From NCBI RefSeq assembly GCF_000234665.1, contig NC_018305.1:1-64000 (forward strand): a stretch of DNA of 64,000 nucleotides, read 5' to 3'. Shown here piece by piece: positions 60,622-64,000 of this stretch; positions within the stretch are counted from its first letter, which is position 1; each line of letters starts with the position of its first letter. The position numbers and the translations under genes are program-made. Below the pieces are notes generated by a model. That model ran no database searches and was not told the DNA's origin. It worked only from the letters and a program-made list of their open reading frames with translations. This DNA is from Leishmania mexicana MHOM/GT/2001/U1103 (lineage: Eukaryota; Euglenozoa; Kinetoplastea; Trypanosomatida; Trypanosomatidae).

Positions 60622-63405
60622 TCAGAAACTAGAGCGGCAGGATGCGAAGTCGGCGGAGCTGCAGCCATCACTTGCCCGCCCCCGGGCCACTGCTGCTGCT
60701 GCAGCTGCTCGCGCTGACGAAACGGCGTCGTCAGCGTGCTCAAGCGACTCGCTCAGCAGGGATAACGGCAACTGCACCACCTCTGCGTCATCGCCAACAG
60801 CCACCTCTGTCGGGCGTGGGGCCGCCAGTGACGCGCTCGCGCAGCCGTCAAACCGGCTCAGTGGTGCCGTCATCGTGGCACTGCTGGCAGAACGAAGCGA
60901 CGAAGACGGCGAGTTACTGAGGTGCTGGGAGCCCTGCAACACGGCCACCGTACATGTCGCCGGCATGGCCATGCGTGCACCCGCGTCGAACGCCTCCCCA
61001 GAATTTGCGGAAGCGCCGCAGCCCTCTGTGGCGACATGTACGGTGGCCAGCGTGTCCTCTGCATCGACGCGGCGGCGCCGATGAGCATCATTGTCGCCTC
61101 CTGCGCCATCTGAGCGGCTGCGTACTCGCACCAGCGCCTGCTGGGACGGCGATGCTTGCGATGGTGGTGGAGAAACAGAGCCTGCGCGCCACGTGCGCTC
61201 CGGCGAAGCCGAAGGCGAGCACGCCAGCGTCTGCGCTTCGTCGCGGCCCGCCCCGTCCGCGTCCACCGCCTCCGTCAGCACACATGCGTTGTCGCTCACG
61301 TCATACACACCGTCGATCCTGCGGAGCTCCTCGCGCAGTTGGCCGCGGACGCGCCCGGGGTGCAGCAGCTCCAGTTGCTCCGCTGTGCTTCTCTGCTCAC
61401 CGTCGTCCATGTCAAACATGTTGCGCAGCTGCAGGCGCGTGAAGTATCGATAGAGCTCGCCGCCCGCATCCGGTGTCAAGGGCCGGCTGCCCTCTCCCCC
61501 GCCGCCGTCGTCGCCGCCCTTCATGGACTGCAGTGCTGCCATGCGCTTGAAGATTTGGTTGCGGTACACCTTCTCCTCAACCGTGCCACACGTTACCAGG
61601 CGAAAGACGACAACGTCGCGCCGCTGGCCAATGCGGTGGACGCGGTCGACAGCCTGGGCATCCGCAGACGGGTTCCAGCTGGGGTCGAGCAGCACCACCG
61701 CCGAGGCGGCGTTGAAGGTGAGCCCGACGCCGCCGACCTGCGTCGTGAGCAGGCATACCCATACCCCTGCGTCCTTGTTGAAGCGCTCAACCTCAGCGCA
61801 GCGGCGCTCGCTCGGTGTGTCGCCGTCGACCTGTGTGTGCGTCAGCCGCCACTCCCGCAGAAGGAAGCTGAGGAGGTGCAGGAGTGATTTTGAGCGTGAA
61901 AAAACGAGTGTCTTGCGCTGCTCCGAGACGCACCGGAGGAGCAGCTGCAGCGCCACCCACAGCTTCGCGCCGCCAAAGATATCGCCAATCTCTGCCACTG
62001 GCGCCTTGTACGGGTTGTGCGAGAGAGCCGCTGCGACGGTCTCGTCGAGGAGGCTCAGCCAGGGATGGTTGCAGATCTGCGACAGCATGGTAAGCAGAAG
62101 CAAGGGGTTCGTCGGTACAGTGGCAACAGCAGCTGACGAGCCGTCACCGCCTAGGCTGCTCCGTTCCATGACCACACCACCCTCGTCAGCGGTGCCCTCC
62201 GTCACGTCCACATCCGCAGCGCCTTCACGCGCGGAAGCCAGCTCCTTCGAGCTCAAGACCGCCGCGTACAGCTGCCGCTGCACGTCCGTCAAGCGCACCC
62301 ACACGACGACGTCCTCCTTTTCACTCGACAGCACCTGAGCGGCGACGTCTTTCTTCTCGCGGCGCAGCATGAAAGGGCGGATGGCGGCCTGCAACTTCGC
62401 TAGCTCGCTCGAGGCAACCTCGCGCTGTGCCGCGCTGGCGTCACGCTCGTTGCCGCGCAGCAGGGTCGCGCTGACAGCGTTGAAGTTGGGCTTGTCCATG
62501 TCGAGTATCGACCCATCGAGGAAGCGGAAGACGCTCCACATGTCATCAAACGTGTTCATGAGTGGCGTGCCTGTCAACGCGATCTTGTGACGCGCAGAAA
62601 GGGTCAAGGCACTCCTGAAGACGCAGGTATTGGGGTCTTTGATGAGGTGCGCCTCGTCCAGCACAACGTAGTCCACGAGGGTGGCGCCCATGTCCGCAGC
62701 GTCCTGCCGCAGCACGCCATAGGTCGTGAGCAGCACACACGGCAGCCCATAGCGCAGCTTCCTCCACCGCGCCTGCCGCTTCTTGCGAGGCTCGTTGTGG
62801 ATAACCTCGACGACTCGCGTGAGCGACGCGCCGCCCCACTCGGCGAAGGCGGCCGTCCATATGGCAACTAGCGTCGGTGGGACGACAAGAATCGTTGTCT
62901 TGATCATCTGCCGCGCGTAGAGCTGGCCAAGAAAGGCGGCCACCTGCACCGTCTTGCCGAGACCCATCTCATCCGCAAGAAGACAGGCGCGGGACTTGCA
63001 GTGACGAGAGTACAGCCACTGAACGCCTGCGCGTTGGTGCGGGTAGAGTCTTGCGTCCACGTCTGGAGGGAGGGAGAACGGCGGCCCTGACGTGGGTGGC
63101 AGCGGCGACGTCTCAGCAGACGCTGACGCCGCACACCGAGCCTTCTGCTCGTCGTCTGCATCGCTGGCACTGCGATGACAGTGGTTGGCGCACACGCTAC
63201 CCGCCTTCGTGGTCGCTGCCGCCGTGTTCACGCATGCCTCCTGCAGCGAGCCTGCACGCGGCTGCCGGGATACCACATGCGGAGACGTCGAAGGGGAAGA
63301 GGTGGTGGCTGCAGTTGTGATGCAGGAGCTGGACTTGGCGACTTTGCCGCGCGGCGCGGGCGGCGTCCAAGAGAGAAGATCGTCCAGGAGGTCGTCGTGC
63401 TCCAT
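60622..63405 (-). CDS. SNF2-family DNA translocase, ERCC6L/PICH-like
   Basis: 927 residues. The disordered N-terminus (1-115) precedes a SNF2 ATPase: YPHQRAGVQWLY, Walker A LADEMGLGKT (143-152), DEAH box (250-253), ALTGTPLMN (motif III), and in the second lobe LLTTQVGGVGLTFNAAS, DPSWNP and QAVDRVHRIGQ (motifs V and VI). After motif VI it continues CGTVEEKVYRNQIFKR and then YRYFTRLQLRNMF, a combination closest to human ERCC6L/PICH, an ultrafine anaphase-bridge translocase, and next to Rad26/CSB. The last 180 residues are low complexity. It would use ATP to move on duplex DNA in the nucleus. Which of PICH-like or CSB-like roles applies is inferred from the motif following the helicase core. Start MEHDDLLDDL at 63405. 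Confidence 0.93.
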   Translation of the reverse strand: MEHDDLLDDLLSWTPPAPRGKVAKSSSCITTAATTSSPSTSPHVVSRQPRAGSLQEACVNTAAATTKAGSVCANHCHRSASDADDEQKARCAASASAETSPLPPTSGPPFSLPPDVDARLYPHQRAGVQWLYSRHCKSRACLLADEMGLGKTVQVAAFLGQLYARQMIKTTILVVPPTLVAIWTAAFAEWGGASLTRVVEVIHNEPRKKRQARWRKLRYGLPCVLLTTYGVLRQDAADMGATLVDYVVLDEAHLIKDPNTCVFRSALTLSARHKIALTGTPLMNTFDDMWSVFRFLDGSILDMDKPNFNAVSATLLRGNERDASAAQREVASSELAKLQAAIRPFMLRREKKDVAAQVLSSEKEDVVVWVRLTDVQRQLYAAVLSSKELASAREGAADVDVTEGTADEGGVVMERSSLGGDGSSAAVATVPTNPLLLLTMLSQICNHPWLSLLDETVAAALSHNPYKAPVAEIGDIFGGAKLWVALQLLLRCVSEQRKTLVFSRSKSLLHLLSFLLREWRLTHTQVDGDTPSERRCAEVERFNKDAGVWVCLLTTQVGGVGLTFNAASAVVLLDPSWNPSADAQAVDRVHRIGQRRDVVVFRLVTCGTVEEKVYRNQIFKRMAALQSMKGGDDGGGGEGSRPLTPDAGGELYRYFTRLQLRNMFDMDDGEQRSTAEQLELLHPGRVRGQLREELRRIDGVYDVSDNACVLTEAVDADGAGRDEAQTLACSPSASPERTWRAGSVSPPPSQASPSQQALVRVRSRSDGAGGDNDAHRRRRVDAEDTLATVHVATEGCGASANSGEAFDAGARMAMPATCTVAVLQGSQHLSNSPSSSLRSASSATMTAPLSRFDGCASASLAAPRPTEVAVGDDAEVVQLPLSLLSESLEHADDAVSSARAAAAAAVARGRASDGCSSADFASCRSSF

Positions 63406-64000
63406 GTGGCCTTTGGTATATCTATAGCTGGTATGAGGGACGGCGGGCACGGTTGTCAGGCACAATCGTGAAGAAGGCGCACCTTATCCATGACCACAGT
63501 CCAAGCGAGAGGTCAGGGGTGAGAAAATTGAAGAGGAGGGGGGGATGGCAGTGGGTAGCACCGAGCGAGAGCGAGAGCAGACGATAGACAGACAGAGAGG
63601 GGCAGGTGAGTGGGGGGAGGGGGGGGGCATGCAGCAGAGCAAGCAATCACGTGACGCATTATCAAGGCCAGCAGCGGCAGGCAGCGGTCCTGAAGCGCGT
63701 TAGCCCCACCCACCCACACCCGTTTCCATCGCCCCTCCCCCCCCTGCTCTCGTCTTTTCATTGTGGTCGTCTTTCGTGCGTGTGCGTGCCAGGCGGTGCC
63801 TTGACGGAACATGCTCGGATACAACGCCCACCGTGTGTACACGGCAACGTGTCTCGCAGGATGTATCGGTGCGCGCTGACGTGCGTTTTATGTATGCGTG
63901 TGCGCGTCCGAAGACTGTGTGCTCCGCCAGCGCGGGCATCTCTCCCCCTCCCATCCCGCGGCATCCATCCAGTGGGTGGTTCATGTGCATGACGTCACCC
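63406..64000. other. Spacer upstream of SNF2 gene, to window end
   Basis: Untranslated. Pyrimidine-rich for the minus-strand transcript at about 63530-63545 and 63596-63630. No start of another gene is visible before the window ends, so the polycistronic unit continues beyond 64000. Confidence 0.5.

Overview
The window is the left end of a trypanosomatid chromosome, almost certainly Leishmania (or a very close Leishmaniinae relative) chromosome 1. It opens with CCCTAA telomeric repeats, has a gene-poor subtelomere of about 3.6 kb, and then carries 24 intronless genes, all on the minus strand, as one polycistronic unit transcribed toward the telomere. The order (membrane protein, EEP nuclease-like protein, kinesin-13, GYF protein, biotin-dependent carboxylase, fucosyltransferase FUT1, monothiol glutaredoxin and so on) fits what I recall of L. 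major chromosome 1; FUT1 there is LmjF01.0100. High GC, CA/GT microsatellites and polypyrimidine-rich spacers also fit.

Layout. 1-410: telomere, with an inner block of TCAGGG-type variant repeats. 411-3967: subtelomere. 4-18.9 kb: type I membrane protein, degenerate EEP phosphohydrolase, kinesin-13, GYF-domain protein, propionyl-CoA carboxylase alpha and a mitochondrial-type protein. 19.9-28.3 kb: BSD protein, SPFH-like protein, CMPK2-like nucleotide kinase, FUT1 and monothiol glutaredoxin. 29.4-38.1 kb: two proteins that look like divergent tandem paralogues, two small proteins and LSm6. 39.9-48.4 kb: a probably acylated protein, a ClC channel/exchanger, Cwc21 and a cysteine-less LMW-phosphatase-like protein. 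49.3-63.4 kb: a Cue2/N4BP2-like UBA-CCCH-CUE-SMR protein, a divergent cyclophilin, a small membrane protein and an ERCC6L/PICH-like SNF2 ATPase. No protein gene is convincing on the plus strand.

The genes do not form a metabolic operon; in this lineage neighbours share transcription, not necessarily function. Still, PCC alpha, the CMPK2-like kinase, FUT1 and the glutaredoxin are all likely mitochondrial, and GYF/CD2BP2-like, LSm6 and Cwc21 are RNA-processing factors.

The most unusual non-genic material is a dispersed repeat in three spacers (24.1, 34.6 and 53.3 kb). Two copies are identical over 196 bp in opposite orientation; one contains the 100-N assembly gap. There are also a frameshifted zinc-finger array resembling the C-terminus of ingi/L1Tc-type retroposons (39.1-39.4 kb), a broken plus-strand reading frame beside the 53 kb repeat, and a possible beta-barrel-protein fragment next to the telomere. 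Start codons were chosen by me as the first ATG that fits the conserved domain; several longer frames begin only at GTG or TTG. Functional calls rest on motif recognition by eye, not on database searches.
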